Origin: Devosia submarina
Lineage (GTDB): Bacteria > Pseudomonadota > Alphaproteobacteria > Rhizobiales > Devosiaceae
Reading direction: 5' to 3'
Length of the DNA stretch: 39,035 nucleotides
Assembly: GCF_003056345.1 (NCBI RefSeq)
Contig: NZ_PYWB01000017.1
Coordinates: forward strand, 1 to 39,035
Part shown: positions 9,444-18,652 of the stretch, piece after piece
How the letters are laid out: each line of letters opens with the position of its first letter
Position numbering within the stretch: position 1 is the stretch's first letter
Notes under the pieces: model-generated
What the model saw: only the letters and a program-made list of their open reading frames with translations
Told to the model about the DNA's origin: nothing
Database searches by the model: none
Position numbers and translations under genes: made by a program

Positions 9444-10540
9444 GACAGTGCCCGCTCGGGGAACATGGTGCGCAGCGCTTCTGGCGTCGCTTCGGATACG
9501 CCGCGCTCGGTGATGAGCCCTGTAATGAGCCGGGCCGGGGTGACGTCGAAGGCCGGATTGGCCGCCGGGCTTCCTTCAGGCGAGAGGCGCACCGTCATTA
9601 TGGCGCCATCCATGCCGCGGCCCTGAACGAAGGTGACTTCGTCCCCGCTACGCTCCTCGATGGGGATCTCCTTGACTCCATCCTTGACCGTCCAGTCGAT
9701 GGTCGGGGAAGGGAGGGCGACATAGAACGGAACGCCGTTGTCCTTGGCGGCAAGAGCCTTGAGGTAAGTGCCGATTTTGTTGCAAACATCTCCATTCGCA
9801 GTCGTGCGGTCGGTGCCGACGATCACCATGTCGATGTCGCCGTGCTGCATCAGATGGCCGCCGGCATTGTCGACGATCAACGTATGCGGCACGCCATGCC
9901 CGTCCAGTTCCCAGGCCGTCAGCTGGGCGCCTTGGTTGCGGGGGCGCGTTTCGTCCACATAGACGTGAACCGCAATGCCTTCTTCGGTCGCAAGGTAAAT
10001 CGGTGCCGTTGCGGTGCCATAGTCGACAGTTGCCAACCAGCCAGCATTGCAATGGGTGAGGATATTGACGCGCTCTCCCGGTTTTTTGCGCTTGGCGATC
10101 TCGCGGATGATCTCGAGCCCGTTGCGGCCGATAGACCGGTTGAGCTCGACATCTTCCTCCGCGATTGCGGCGGCACGCCTGTAGGCGGCCCCGGCACGCT
10201 CCGCCTCGGGCTTTGTGCGCAAGAGGCTGCGCATGTCGTCCAGTGCCCAGCGCAGGTTGATCGCGGTGGGACGCGTTTCGTGCAGCACGTCCCAGGTCTG
10301 GTCAAGGCGGGCGTCGCTCGGGTCATCGTTCATGGCGATGGCGACGCCATAGGCTGCAGTGACCCCGATCAGCGGCGCGCCGCGCACCCACATTTCGCGG
10401 ATGGCGCGCGCCACGTCGTCAACGGACTTAAGGGTAACGATGCGGAACTCGTGCGGCAGCCAGCGCTGGTCGATGATGTCGACCGAGCGGCCATCTTCGT
10501 TGAGCCAGATAGTGTGATAGTGTTGACCGCCAACCTTCAC
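9440..10540 (-). CDS. mtnA: MtnA-like methylthioribose-1-phosphate isomerase
   Basis: A 366-residue aldose-1-phosphate isomerase of the MtnA/eIF2B-alpha-like family. It converts 5-methylthioribose-1-P, or 5-deoxyribose-1-P in DrdI-type enzymes, to the matching ribulose-1-P. The conserved elements are all visible: [14 protein letters not shown] (about 52-65), LTHCNAG with the catalytic Cys164, [18 protein letters not shown], the VGTDR segment with the catalytic Asp244, and [13 protein letters not shown]. The start overlaps the stop of the kinase gene by 4 bp and the end overlaps the transketolase N-subunit start, giving tight coupling. Pairing with an MtnK-type kinase makes a 5-substituted ribose the most economical substrate. 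I cannot separate methylthioribose from 5-deoxyribose by sequence. Confidence 0.9.
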   Translation of the reverse strand: MKVGGQHYHTIWLNEDGRSVDIIDQRWLPHEFRIVTLKSVDDVARAIREMWVRGAPLIGVTAAYGVAIAMNDDPSDARLDQTWDVLHETRPTAINLRWALDDMRSLLRTKPEAERAGAAYRRAAAIAEEDVELNRSIGRNGLEIIREIAKRKKPGERVNILTHCNAGWLATVDYGTATAPIYLATEEGIAVHVYVDETRPRNQGAQLTAWELDGHGVPHTLIVDNAGGHLMQHGDIDMVIVGTDRTTANGDVCNKIGTYLKALAAKDNGVPFYVALPSPTIDWTVKDGVKEIPIEERSGDEVTFVQGRGMDGAIMTVRLSPEGSPAANPAFDVTPARLITGLITERGVSEATPEALRTMFPERALS

Positions 10541-11799
10541 GTCGCGATCTCCTTTTCAAGCTGTTCGGCAAGATCGTTGACCTCGACGACGGTGTGGATG
10601 TGCCGGCGGCCGACCAGCAGTTGCCGGCCAAGTTTCAGCGCCTTAGTCTCGCAGCGCGCGCGCTGGGCGGTATCTTCGATGGTCTCGAAATCGGCATTAT
10701 GCGCGAGGCCGAGTATGCGGCGATGCATTTCGCAGCCAGCAAAGCCAAGGGCATCGGTCCAGATATCCCCGAGCACATGGGAAAGCGCCTGCTCGGAGGC
10801 GAGGTGGTCGCCCTGATCTTCAAACAGCGTGCTCTGGTAGAGCATGCCGCGGCGCTCCGTCCGCCACAGATGGCTAAACTCGGCGCGGAACGTGGTCCAT
10901 ATCTCTTCGACCGTGCGCAGTAGATATGCCCTCATCTCCGCACGCTCGCCATGTCCGGACTGGGAAAAGTAGCTCATCCAGAAATTGGACATCAGCATGC
11001 CGACGTCGAAGGCGATGGGGCCGTAGAACGCGAATTCTGGGTCAATGACGCGGGTTTCGGCTTCAGTGACCATGACCGAGCCAGTGTGCAAATCGCCATG
11101 CAGCAGGGTTTCGCTGCGGCTGGCAAAGAGATGCTTCATCACTTGCGCTTCGACCTTGAGGTCACGGTCGGCGCGCAACTGCGCAACGATGTCGTCGAGC
11201 TCTGGGCTGGTATGGCGATTGAGTTTGGCTTCGAAGTAAGGATCCGAAAACACGAGGTTCTCGGTGATGTCGCAAAGCTCCACATTGTCGGCAAAGATCG
11301 CGAGCTCTTCCTTGCGCTCTCGGGGCGACATCGCGAGGTCCGAGCCGCGGAACAGGGTACGTGCGAGGAAGAGGCCAAGGTCGTGGCCAACACGCGGCAG
11401 CTGCTGGCCTTCGATAAGGGCTCGGCGCAGGATGACGTGCGGCGTCAGGAATTCCATCGCGATGATGGCCTGCTCACCATCAAAGTGGAGAATGCGCGGC
11501 ACGCTGCCCGGGTCGCGTTCTTCCTGGCGGGTCAGCGCCTTGTGTTCGAAATAGCTGCGCTTGAGGGGCAGCGGCCAGCTGTCGCCGACAAGGCGCACAT
11601 AGGGCAGGGCCTGTTTGACGATCACCGTGCCCGCACTACCCTCGACGATGAAGACGAGGTTGAGATTGCCATCGCCCACCTCGCGCACCTGCCAGCTTTC
11701 GGCCGGGCCGCCAACAATGTCGACAAGCGCCGGCAACTGGCCAAGCCGCTTCTGCAGGGTCTGGGTGTTCAGGGGTTCAAAGTCAGCAAAGGCAGCCAT
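10537..11799 (-). CDS. mtnK: MtnK-like 5-methylthioribose kinase
   Basis: A 420-residue kinase of the protein-kinase-like/choline-kinase fold that phosphorylates the anomeric hydroxyl of free 5-methylthioribose. Typical MtnK features are present: the glycine-rich [28 protein letters not shown], the catalytic loop [13 protein letters not shown] (D236), and the metal/sugar loop [17 protein letters not shown] (D253 and E255). Its length matches MtnK. The start at 11799 is chosen because GAGGAG stands five bases before that ATG; an upstream GTG-type extension to 11811 would swallow the ribosome-binding site. It is the first gene of the leftward operon and is divergent from the ABC importer across a 139-bp region containing a large palindrome. 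Organisms with MtnK use free methylthioribose, which fits an importer next door. A 5-deoxyribose kinase role is the main alternative. Confidence 0.9.
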   Translation of the reverse strand: MAAFADFEPLNTQTLQKRLGQLPALVDIVGGPAESWQVREVGDGNLNLVFIVEGSAGTVIVKQALPYVRLVGDSWPLPLKRSYFEHKALTRQEERDPGSVPRILHFDGEQAIIAMEFLTPHVILRRALIEGQQLPRVGHDLGLFLARTLFRGSDLAMSPRERKEELAIFADNVELCDITENLVFSDPYFEAKLNRHTSPELDDIVAQLRADRDLKVEAQVMKHLFASRSETLLHGDLHTGSVMVTEAETRVIDPEFAFYGPIAFDVGMLMSNFWMSYFSQSGHGERAEMRAYLLRTVEEIWTTFRAEFSHLWRTERRGMLYQSTLFEDQGDHLASEQALSHVLGDIWTDALGFAGCEMHRRILGLAHNADFETIEDTAQRARCETKALKLGRQLLVGRRHIHTVVEVNDLAEQLEKEIAT

Positions 11800-11869
11800 T
11801 TGTCTCCTCACAACCAGGAGCGATCTTGTGCCGCCCGCCTCGGTCGTGTGTCTTGGTACGAGGCTTTTC

Positions 11870-11900
11870 TGTCAAATGTCAAGGCGCTTGACAATTGACG
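11870..11900. promoter_or_regulatory. 31-bp near-perfect palindrome, probable operator
   Basis: The left arm TGTCAAATGTCAAG (11870-11883) and the right arm CTTGACAATTGACG (11887-11900) are inverted repeats matching at 12 of 14 positions around a GCG centre. The inner TGTCAAG-GCG-CTTGACA is perfect, and each arm contains two copies of the TGTCAA half-site. It lies between the divergent mtnK-like operon and the ABC transporter operon. That suits a tetrameric regulator, and the SorC-family protein encoded at 17696-18652 is the obvious candidate. Confidence 0.7.
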
Positions 11901-11938
11901 ATCTGGACAAATAGGCTGACCAGCAATGGGAGGGATAC

Positions 11939-13453
11939 ATGGTCGAGGAAGCCATGTTCCGCGTGGAGGGGCTGCGCAAATCTTTCGGCACGATCCAGGT
12001 TTTGGATGGTGTCGATTTGGATCTGCGGGCTGGCTCCGTGACGGTACTTATGGGTGCAAATGGCGCGGGCAAGTCCACGCTGGTCCGTATCGTCAGTGGC
12101 GTTTACAGCCGTGACGCAGGCACCATGACGCTTGCTGGCCGGAACTACGATCCAACCACCCCCGCCGAAGCGATGCGGGCCGGGGTTGTGACGGTCCACC
12201 AGAACATTAACGATGGCGTCGTCGCCGATCTCGACGTGGCGACAAATTTAATGCTGGACCGGCTGAGCGGCAAAGGCGCTCGCTGGTTTTTCAACCGCCG
12301 CCGCGTTTACAGCGAAGCGCGCGAAGTGGCGGACCGGATGGGGCTTGCTTTCGATCTTCGGGCCAATATCAACGAGCTCACCCTTGCCGAACGGCAGATG
12401 GTGGCGATCGCCCGCGCGATGTCCCGCGAGCCGCAGGTGCTGATCCTTGACGAGCCGACGTCATCGCTATCGAGCGCGGAAGCCGACCGGCTGTTTGCGC
12501 TGGTGAACCGGCTGAAGACCCGCGGCGTCGCCATTCTCTATATTTCCCACCGAATGTCCGACATCAGGCGCCTCTCTGACAAGATCGTGGCACTGCGCGA
12601 CGGTCACATTTCCGGTGTCTTCGAGGGACCCGAGCTCGACTATGAAGGCGCAGTGAACGCCATGCTCGGTCGCCGCGTCGGTCGCGGCGATCTGGCAGTC
12701 AGCGAAGGCGGCGATACCGTTTTCACCACCAAGAACCTGCAGATCGCCCCAGGCGCAAAACCCTTCGCGCTGAACCTGCGGCGCGGCGAGGTCGTTGCGA
12801 TCACCGGTCTGGTCGGGGTCGGCAAGACAGTGTTGGCGGAGATCTTGTTCGGGGCCCGTAAGCCCATTTCGGGCGAGATGCGGTTGAACGGCCGACCATA
12901 TGCGCCCCGCTCAACGCATCAGGCAATCGGCGCCGGCGTGTTTCTGGTCGCCAAGGATCGGTCCGATAGCGGCATCGTCCCCGACTTCAACATCTACGAG
13001 AACGTCTCGCTTCCCTTTCTGCGCCGGTTCTCACCCTATTCGGTCTCCAACCGCAAAGCCGAACGGCTGCGGGCACGCCAGCAGATTTCCGAGCTCGGTA
13101 TCGTCTGCCGCACTGAGCGCGACGATATGTCGACCCTCTCCGGCGGTAACCAGCAAAAGGTCATGGTGGCCCGCTGGATGAGCCAGAAGGCGGAGCTACT
13201 TATCCTCGATGAACCCTTCCAGGGCGTCGACATCGCGGCCCGTCGCGACATTGGCAACAAGCTTCGCGTCTCCGCCGGTGAACGCGCTACACTCGTTTTT
13301 CTGACGGAGATCGACGAGGCCTTCGAAATCGCCGACCGCATCCTGGTCATGAGCGAACACACGATCGTCGGTGAACATCGCAACAGCAATGTCGATGTCA
13401 CCCAGCTTCTCGCCGAAATCGCCGGCCAGCATAAGGTGACTAACCTTGACTGA
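11939..13453 (+). CDS. ribose-type ABC transporter ATP-binding protein (two NBDs)
   Basis: A 504-residue cytoplasmic ATPase with two fused nucleotide-binding domains, as in RbsA/MglA carbohydrate importers. Domain 1 (about 1-245) has Walker A GANGAGKST, a weak signature (LTLAERQ) and Walker B VLILDEPTSS. Domain 2 (about 255-504) has the degenerate Walker A GLVGVGKT normal for this class, the signature LSGGNQQK and Walker B LLILDEPFQGVD. GGGAGG five bases before the ATG fixes the start. The permease gene overlaps its 3' end by 8 bp. With the permease and binding protein it forms a complete importer. Its divergence from the mtnK-like operon suggests that it delivers the sugar the kinase uses. 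Confidence 0.93.
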   Translation: MVEEAMFRVEGLRKSFGTIQVLDGVDLDLRAGSVTVLMGANGAGKSTLVRIVSGVYSRDAGTMTLAGRNYDPTTPAEAMRAGVVTVHQNINDGVVADLDVATNLMLDRLSGKGARWFFNRRRVYSEAREVADRMGLAFDLRANINELTLAERQMVAIARAMSREPQVLILDEPTSSLSSAEADRLFALVNRLKTRGVAILYISHRMSDIRRLSDKIVALRDGHISGVFEGPELDYEGAVNAMLGRRVGRGDLAVSEGGDTVFTTKNLQIAPGAKPFALNLRRGEVVAITGLVGVGKTVLAEILFGARKPISGEMRLNGRPYAPRSTHQAIGAGVFLVAKDRSDSGIVPDFNIYENVSLPFLRRFSPYSVSNRKAERLRARQQISELGIVCRTERDDMSTLSGGNQQKVMVARWMSQKAELLILDEPFQGVDIAARRDIGNKLRVSAGERATLVFLTEIDEAFEIADRILVMSEHTIVGEHRNSNVDVTQLLAEIAGQHKVTNLD

Positions 13454-14489
13454 AACTCTTGCTACCACTCCCACAGCAAGGCCCCGGGCGCCGCTCAACC
13501 TTCGCAATGTGCTAATCCGCTACGGCTTTGTGACGCTTCTACTTGGGCTGATCATTTTTTTCAGCGCTATGACGCGGGGCTTTGCCTCGCCGCAAAGCGC
13601 GGTATTCGTGCTCCAGTCCGTGTCGATCACCGGCATCCTGGCGCTCGGCGTGACTGCGACCTTGGTTGTTGGCGGGTTCGATCTTTCCATCGGCTCTGTC
13701 GCAACCACGGCGATGATGGCGTCTTCCTACGTCATGGTGGTCATGGGTGGTGATGCTGTGACGGCGACGCTCGCTTGCCTCGCCATCGGCGTTGTCGTCG
13801 GCCTGATCAATGGCGTGTTGATCGTCTACATGCGTGTGCCGGACCTCTTGGCAACGCTGGGCATGATGTTCCTCCTTGTAGGCCTTCAGCGCATCCCGAC
13901 CGAGGGGCGCTCCATCGCCACCGGCATGAGCATGCCCGACGGCAGTGTCGCAAACGGCACCTTCAGCCCCGAGTTCTTGGCGCTGGGCCGTCACCGCTTC
14001 GACTTCTTCCTACCTAGCCTTCTACCGGTTTCAGTCGTGGTACTGATCGCCCTCGCCGTGGTGATCTGGTTCTTCCTCGAGCACACTCGCTTTGGCCGCA
14101 TGATGTATGCCGTAGGATCCAACGAACGCGCTGCCCAGCTCGCCGGCGCACCCGTCAACGCATACAAAATCGGCGCCTACGTTATCTCGGGCGTCTTCGC
14201 CTCGATCGGCGGCATCCTCTTGGCAGCCCGCCTCGGCCGTGGCGACATCGCCTCGGGCAACAACCTGCTGCTCGACGCCGTCGCCGCGGCACTCATCGGT
14301 TTTGCCGTGCTCGGCGCCTCCAAGCCGAATGCGTTTGGGACCGCCATCGGTGCGCTCTTTGTGGGTGTGCTGCTGCAGGGCCTCACGATGATGAACGCCC
14401 CTTATTACACCCAGGACTTCGTCAAGGGCGCCGTACTCGTGGTTGCTCTTGTCTTCACCTTCGCTCTCTCAAAGCGCGGCAAGCGCTAG
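13446..14489 (+). CDS. ribose-type ABC transporter permease
   Basis: A 347-residue inner-membrane permease of the RbsC family with about ten hydrophobic helices. The family motif around the coupling loop is readable in FGRMMYAVGSNERAAQLAG (about 217-235), and GFDLSIGSVATTAMM (about 77-91) is the usual DLSVG region. It starts at a TTG overlapping the ATPase stop by 8 bp, with AAGG upstream; no better ATG is available before the first helix. It should form a homodimer with the twin-NBD ATPase. Confidence 0.92.
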   Translation: MTETLATTPTARPRAPLNLRNVLIRYGFVTLLLGLIIFFSAMTRGFASPQSAVFVLQSVSITGILALGVTATLVVGGFDLSIGSVATTAMMASSYVMVVMGGDAVTATLACLAIGVVVGLINGVLIVYMRVPDLLATLGMMFLLVGLQRIPTEGRSIATGMSMPDGSVANGTFSPEFLALGRHRFDFFLPSLLPVSVVVLIALAVVIWFFLEHTRFGRMMYAVGSNERAAQLAGAPVNAYKIGAYVISGVFASIGGILLAARLGRGDIASGNNLLLDAVAAALIGFAVLGASKPNAFGTAIGALFVGVLLQGLTMMNAPYYTQDFVKGAVLVVALVFTFALSKRGKR

Positions 14490-14516
14490 GCGAAATACGA
14501 TCAACCGGAGGAAACC

Positions 14517-15572
14517 ATGACGATCTCTCACAGAATTCGAAATAGGCTGGGCCTTGGCCTCGTCGCCGTATCCCTGCTCAGTGGCACCGCGCTGGCCCAG
14601 GATATGCCGGCCCCGTTTAACAACCCGGGCGATGTTGAAATCGCGCTGGTGCGCTACCTTTCGACCGGCGACTTCTTCCAGGCCTACCTATCCGGCGTCG
14701 AAACACAGGCTGCCGCGCTGGGAGTCAATTTGCGCGTGCTCGATAGCCGTCAGGATGCTGCGCTCCAGGCCGACATGGTCGACCAGGCGATCGCCCTAGG
14801 TGTCGATGGCATCATCATCCAGCACGGCCTCACCGAATCCATGAAGGAAGCCGCGCAGCGAGCCGTCGATGCCGGCATCAAGGTCGTAGCTTTCGACGTC
14901 AATGTCGAAAACCAGGCCGTGCCCCAGATCGAACAGTCCGACCGCGACCTTGCTCGCCTCGCGCTCGAGCAGGCAATCAAGGACAATGGGGAAAGCTTCC
15001 GCGCCGGCTATGTTTATGTCGCCGGTATCGCCCCGCTCGATCGCCGCGACGAAACCTGGCGCGAGTTCAAGGAAAAGTATCCGGGCATCGAAGAAGTCGC
15101 CCAATTCGGCACCATGGACAACCCGATCGCCAACTCGGTCGCCAACCAGGCCCGCTCCGTGGTCACTGCTAACCCCGACATCACTGTGATGTTCGCCCCC
15201 TATGACGAGTTTGCTAAGGGCGTGAAGATCGCCGTCGACGAGGCCGGCCTCACTTCGTCGGTCAAGATCTACTCGGCCGACATCTCGACGTCCGACATCG
15301 CTGCAATGCGTGAGCCGGGCAGTGCTTGGGTCGCGACCGCTGCGACCAATCCAGCTGTGGTGGGTGAAGTTTCGGTGCGTGCTCTGGCTATGATGCTGGC
15401 CGGCGAAGATCCGGGCGCCAGCGTCATCGTGCCGCCAACCCTGATCACTCAGGCCGACCTGCTCGACAAGAACATCACTAACATGGAAGAGCTCGGCTCG
15501 AACCTGCCGCAGTTCGCCCATGCCGATGTGGCGACCCCCGACTGGATGCCGCTGCCGGAAGGCCGCGAATAA
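14517..15572 (+). CDS. periplasmic sugar-binding protein (type 1 PBP)
   Basis: A 351-residue substrate-binding protein of the RbsB-like type I periplasmic fold. An N-terminal signal peptide (hydrophobic GLGLVAVSLLSGTALAQ) has a likely cleavage after ALA at about residue 27. The mature protein shows the typical beta-alpha alternation (QADMVDQAIALGVDGIIIQH, AVDAGIKVVAFDVNVENQ). GGAGG just before the ATG supports the start. It is the last gene of the importer operon; a strong terminator follows 22 bp after the stop. The ligand is unknown: a neutral pentose or modified pentose such as methylthioribose fits the neighbouring kinase. Confidence 0.92.
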   Translation: MTISHRIRNRLGLGLVAVSLLSGTALAQDMPAPFNNPGDVEIALVRYLSTGDFFQAYLSGVETQAAALGVNLRVLDSRQDAALQADMVDQAIALGVDGIIIQHGLTESMKEAAQRAVDAGIKVVAFDVNVENQAVPQIEQSDRDLARLALEQAIKDNGESFRAGYVYVAGIAPLDRRDETWREFKEKYPGIEEVAQFGTMDNPIANSVANQARSVVTANPDITVMFAPYDEFAKGVKIAVDEAGLTSSVKIYSADISTSDIAAMREPGSAWVATAATNPAVVGEVSVRALAMMLAGEDPGASVIVPPTLITQADLLDKNITNMEELGSNLPQFAHADVATPDWMPLPEGRE

Positions 15573-15594
15573 CTCTTGGCTTGCGAGAGTAGGG

Positions 15595-15620
15595 AAGGGC
15601 GGCTCTCAGGCCGCCCTTTT
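15595..15620 (+). terminator. intrinsic terminator of the ABC importer operon
   Basis: A perfect 9-bp stem AAGGGCGGC/GCCGCCCTT with a 6-nt loop (TCTCAG) runs into four T residues. It lies 22 bp after the binding-protein stop and directly before the convergent aldolase gene's stop codon, so it insulates the two converging transcripts. Confidence 0.85.
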
Positions 15621-15622
15621 GC

Positions 15623-17677
15623 TCACCGCAGCGTCGCGGCGATATTGCCGCCGTCTACAGTGGTGACATTGCCGGTCGTGCGCTCGGCCAGAGCCTGATG
15701 TACGAAGGCTTGCGCGACGTCTTCCGCCGTGACTTCGAGGCCCAGGAGATTACCCGCCATATAATCTTTCTCGCTGAGGCCGCGGGCGCTCGAGCGATTG
15801 CTGATCATCTCGCTGGTGAGCAGGCCCGAACGAATGCGGTCTGCATTGACCGCGTTGACGCGGATGCCATCGGCGCCGTGCTCAAGGGCATACTGTCGGG
15901 ACAGAAAGAGCGTCGCGGCCTTGGGCAGCCCATAGGCGCCGAACTTGGCGCCAGGATTGACCGCCTGCTTGCTGGCGTTGAACAGCAACACGCCACCCGT
16001 GCCTTGCTGCTTCATTACGCGCACGGCGCTCTGAGCCACCGTCTGATGAGCGAAGAAATTTAGCTCAAAGCTCTTGCGCAGCAGCGCATCATCGAGCGTT
16101 GCGATGGCGCCTTCCCAGGCAGCGCCCGCATTGGAGACGACGATATCCACTCCGCCAAAGACGCGTATCGTCGCATCGAAAGCCACTCGCACCGATGCTG
16201 GATCGGTGACGTCGCAGGCAAGGCCGATGGCGTTGTTGCCGGCATCTTTCGCCACCGCTTCGGCATGCGCGAGATCGAGGTCGAGTACCACGGCATGCGC
16301 ACCCTGTGCTGCAAAGGCCTTGACCGTTGCCGCGCCGATTGCGCCCGCGCCCCCGGTGACCAGGACGACCTGGCCGGTCAGCGGCTTGGGCTTGGCACCG
16401 CTGAGCTTGGCTTGTTCGAGTGACCAATATTCAAGATCGAACAGGTCAGGCCGGCTGACCGGTTCGAAACGGCCGACCGACTCGGCATCACGCGCTGCCT
16501 CGATCCACATCTCGCCGAGGTCTGCCGCGATCTTTGCGTCCCTAAGTGTGCGGCCGTGCCCGAATAGTCCGAGGCCCGGCACCATGGTGAGGCGAGGTAT
16601 CGGGTCGAGCATGGTGCGCTTGACATCGTCGCGCGCATCATTGCTGCGAAAATATTCGGTATAATCGGCAACATAGGCCGCCACCCGCTCGTCGAGCACG
16701 CTGCGATAGCCATCCAGCGCATCTGCGTCCGGCGCCGGCAGAACCATCGGCCCTGTTTTGATGCGGATGGAGAGGTCGGGCGTCGACACGCCGCGCATCG
16801 CCATGACCTCAAGCGTATCCGAGTTCACGAAATTAAGGATCTCTGGAGAGCTGCGGAACTCGCTGACGAAACGCTCGTAGCGGCCTTCTCCGAGCGGATG
16901 GGCCAAGGCCCCACGCAGCATCGGCGCGATCTCTTCGACCGAGGCAAGCCGCTTGGGTAGACGGGCTGGCACAAGCGGATTGCGCCTGTTCTGTCGCACG
17001 AAGTCTTCCGCCACCGTCACATAGTGGATCATGAGGTCATAGGCGGCCTTCGCGGTCTCCCCAAAGGTGAAGATCCCGTGCTTGTCGAGGATCAACCCGT
17101 CGACCATGGGGTCCTGGTCGAACACGTCGGCCGCCGCCTTGGCGAGATCGAAGCCCGGCATGATATAGGGCACAAAGCCCATCCGTGGCCCGAACACTTC
17201 CCGGCTCATGCGCTCGCTTTCGGCCTGGTCGGCAATGGCGAGGATGGCGGTGGAATGGGTGTGATCGACGAACTTGTGCGGGATGAAAGCGTGCAGCAGC
17301 GTCTCGACGCTGGGATTGGGAGCGCCTGGATCGATCAGGTTAGCCCTTTGCAGCGCCACCATGTCCTCATCGGAAAGGCGGTCCAGCTTGCGGGCCTTGA
17401 GCAGCGGCGCGAGCTTCACCGCCGGCAGCCCCTGCGGCTCGATCGTGCCCATGTCCCAGCCGCTGCCCTTGACACAAAGCACGTCGTACTGGTCGCCGAC
17501 GAGATCAGTGACCGTCGTCTTGACCGAAGTATTGCCGCCGCCATGTAGCACCAGCCGCGGGTCGCTGCCCAGGAGGCGCGTGGTGTATGTGCGCAGCGCC
17601 AGGTCGCGGTTGACGCCACGATCGACATAGCGGCTGACTTCGGCTTCCGCATCGGCGTCACGCCATAGATTTTGCAT
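15623..17677 (-). CDS. bifunctional class II aldolase / short-chain dehydrogenase
   Basis: A 684-residue fusion. The N-terminal class II aldolase/adducin-type domain (about 20-240) carries the phosphate-binding LHGGGNTSVK and the metal ligands His139 and His141 in VDHTHST and His200 in LDKHGIFTFG. After a linker region (240-430) comes a Rossmann SDR domain with VTGGAGAIGAA (about 440) and the catalytic residues Ser569 (FNAS), Tyr582 and Lys586 (YGLPK). The layout matches the rhamnulose-1-P aldolase/dehydrogenase fusion (RhaD-like): retro-aldol cleavage of a ketose-1-P to dihydroxyacetone phosphate plus an aldehyde, then oxidation or reduction of the aldehyde. GAGGAG eight bases before the ATG fixes the start. 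It follows the SorC-family gene by 18 bp, in one transcript. In this locus the MtnA product, a 5-substituted ribulose-1-P, would be a suitable substrate. Confidence 0.9.
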   Translation of the reverse strand: MQNLWRDADAEAEVSRYVDRGVNRDLALRTYTTRLLGSDPRLVLHGGGNTSVKTTVTDLVGDQYDVLCVKGSGWDMGTIEPQGLPAVKLAPLLKARKLDRLSDEDMVALQRANLIDPGAPNPSVETLLHAFIPHKFVDHTHSTAILAIADQAESERMSREVFGPRMGFVPYIMPGFDLAKAAADVFDQDPMVDGLILDKHGIFTFGETAKAAYDLMIHYVTVAEDFVRQNRRNPLVPARLPKRLASVEEIAPMLRGALAHPLGEGRYERFVSEFRSSPEILNFVNSDTLEVMAMRGVSTPDLSIRIKTGPMVLPAPDADALDGYRSVLDERVAAYVADYTEYFRSNDARDDVKRTMLDPIPRLTMVPGLGLFGHGRTLRDAKIAADLGEMWIEAARDAESVGRFEPVSRPDLFDLEYWSLEQAKLSGAKPKPLTGQVVLVTGGAGAIGAATVKAFAAQGAHAVVLDLDLAHAEAVAKDAGNNAIGLACDVTDPASVRVAFDATIRVFGGVDIVVSNAGAAWEGAIATLDDALLRKSFELNFFAHQTVAQSAVRVMKQQGTGGVLLFNASKQAVNPGAKFGAYGLPKAATLFLSRQYALEHGADGIRVNAVNADRIRSGLLTSEMISNRSSARGLSEKDYMAGNLLGLEVTAEDVAQAFVHQALAERTTGNVTTVDGGNIAATLR

Positions 17678-17695
17678 GCTTGGCTCCTCAGGATA

Positions 17696-18652
17696 TTAGG
17701 CCGGCGCGCCCTCCCAGCGCGACAGCAGGCGTTGCGCCATGGACGTGGTCACCACCAGGTGCGACACCAGCCGGCCCTTGATGGCAGCCACCAGGGGCTC
17801 GAACTTGTTGGCTTCCTCGACCACCATCAGGCGTTTGGGAATAGCGCGGATGCTGTCGAGGTCGGCTGAGATGCAGCGTCGGTTATAGTCGCAATCGACC
17901 AACTGCCCCTCGGCATCGATCAACTGTCCGGCAATAACGCCAGTCGCTCCCGCCTTGCCCATTTCCGCCATTTCGGCGGCACTGAGCGCGCCACAGCGCA
18001 CCAGGTGGCTATCCGCCTCGATGCCGCCAACGGAATAAAGTGCTAGCTGGCAGGTGGCGATGGATTTGAGCTGTTCGAGTATCACCGGCTCGGCGCGCAG
18101 TTCCTCGGCCAGCCGCTCGGAACTCAGCACCAGCGGCGCATAAAAATTGATGCCTTCGGCGTTGAGGCGCCTGGCAATTTCGGTCGTGCACTGATCGGGA
18201 CGATAGTTATAGGGGGCCCCCAGATTACCGCAAAGCTGCACCACGGTTACGTTTTGCCGATCGGCATAGGCCATGACATCAGCGATATGGTAGACCGTGC
18301 GCCCCCAGGCGATGGCGATGCGGTCGCCGCTTCGCGCCAACTCTTGGAACACGGTGGCGGCAACGACAGGCATTTCCGTAGACGGATCGAGCGCTTCCCG
18401 ATCTTCAGGAACGATCCACACAGCGTCTAGCCCGATCGCATCCTCGAGGCGACGCGCCAAGGCCTCATCAGTATAAAGCTGTGACGAAGTGGAAATCGTT
18501 ACGATGCCCGTTTCGCGGGCTTTGCGTAGATATGTGGCAACCGATGCCCGAGACAGGTTGAGCCGCTGCGCTACCTCATCCTGACGTAAGCCATGAGTGT
18601 AATACAGCCAGGCTGCTTTATGGATCAGTTGATCAGCTGGACGTAGTGGCAT
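17696..18652 (-). CDS. SorC-family sugar-binding transcriptional regulator
   Basis: A 318-residue SorC/DeoR-type regulator. The N-terminal helix-turn-helix (about 10-50) includes GLRQDEVAQRLNLSRASVAT. The large C-terminal phospho-sugar-binding domain carries typical segments such as GDRIAIAWGRTVYHIADVM, the effector-site DQCTTEIARRLN region and GAVGVIAG-like GATGVIAGQLID. Such proteins are usually tetramers released from DNA by a phosphorylated pathway intermediate. The ATG at 18652 is preferred because GGGGAG stands just upstream; the frame extends to a TTG at 18697 with no ribosome-binding site. It is transcribed with the aldolase fusion and probably acts at the 31-bp palindrome between the divergent operons. 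Confidence 0.9.
   Translation of the reverse strand: MPLRPADQLIHKAAWLYYTHGLRQDEVAQRLNLSRASVATYLRKARETGIVTISTSSQLYTDEALARRLEDAIGLDAVWIVPEDREALDPSTEMPVVAATVFQELARSGDRIAIAWGRTVYHIADVMAYADRQNVTVVQLCGNLGAPYNYRPDQCTTEIARRLNAEGINFYAPLVLSSERLAEELRAEPVILEQLKSIATCQLALYSVGGIEADSHLVRCGALSAAEMAEMGKAGATGVIAGQLIDAEGQLVDCDYNRRCISADLDSIRAIPKRLMVVEEANKFEPLVAAIKGRLVSHLVVTTSMAQRLLSRWEGAPA

Noticed and set aside
9842..10816. Rightward 324-codon open frame antisense to the MtnA/MtnK-like genes
   Set aside because: It lies wholly opposite two genes with clear catalytic motifs, has no ribosome-binding site and a non-protein-like composition. Long antisense frames are common in GC-rich DNA.
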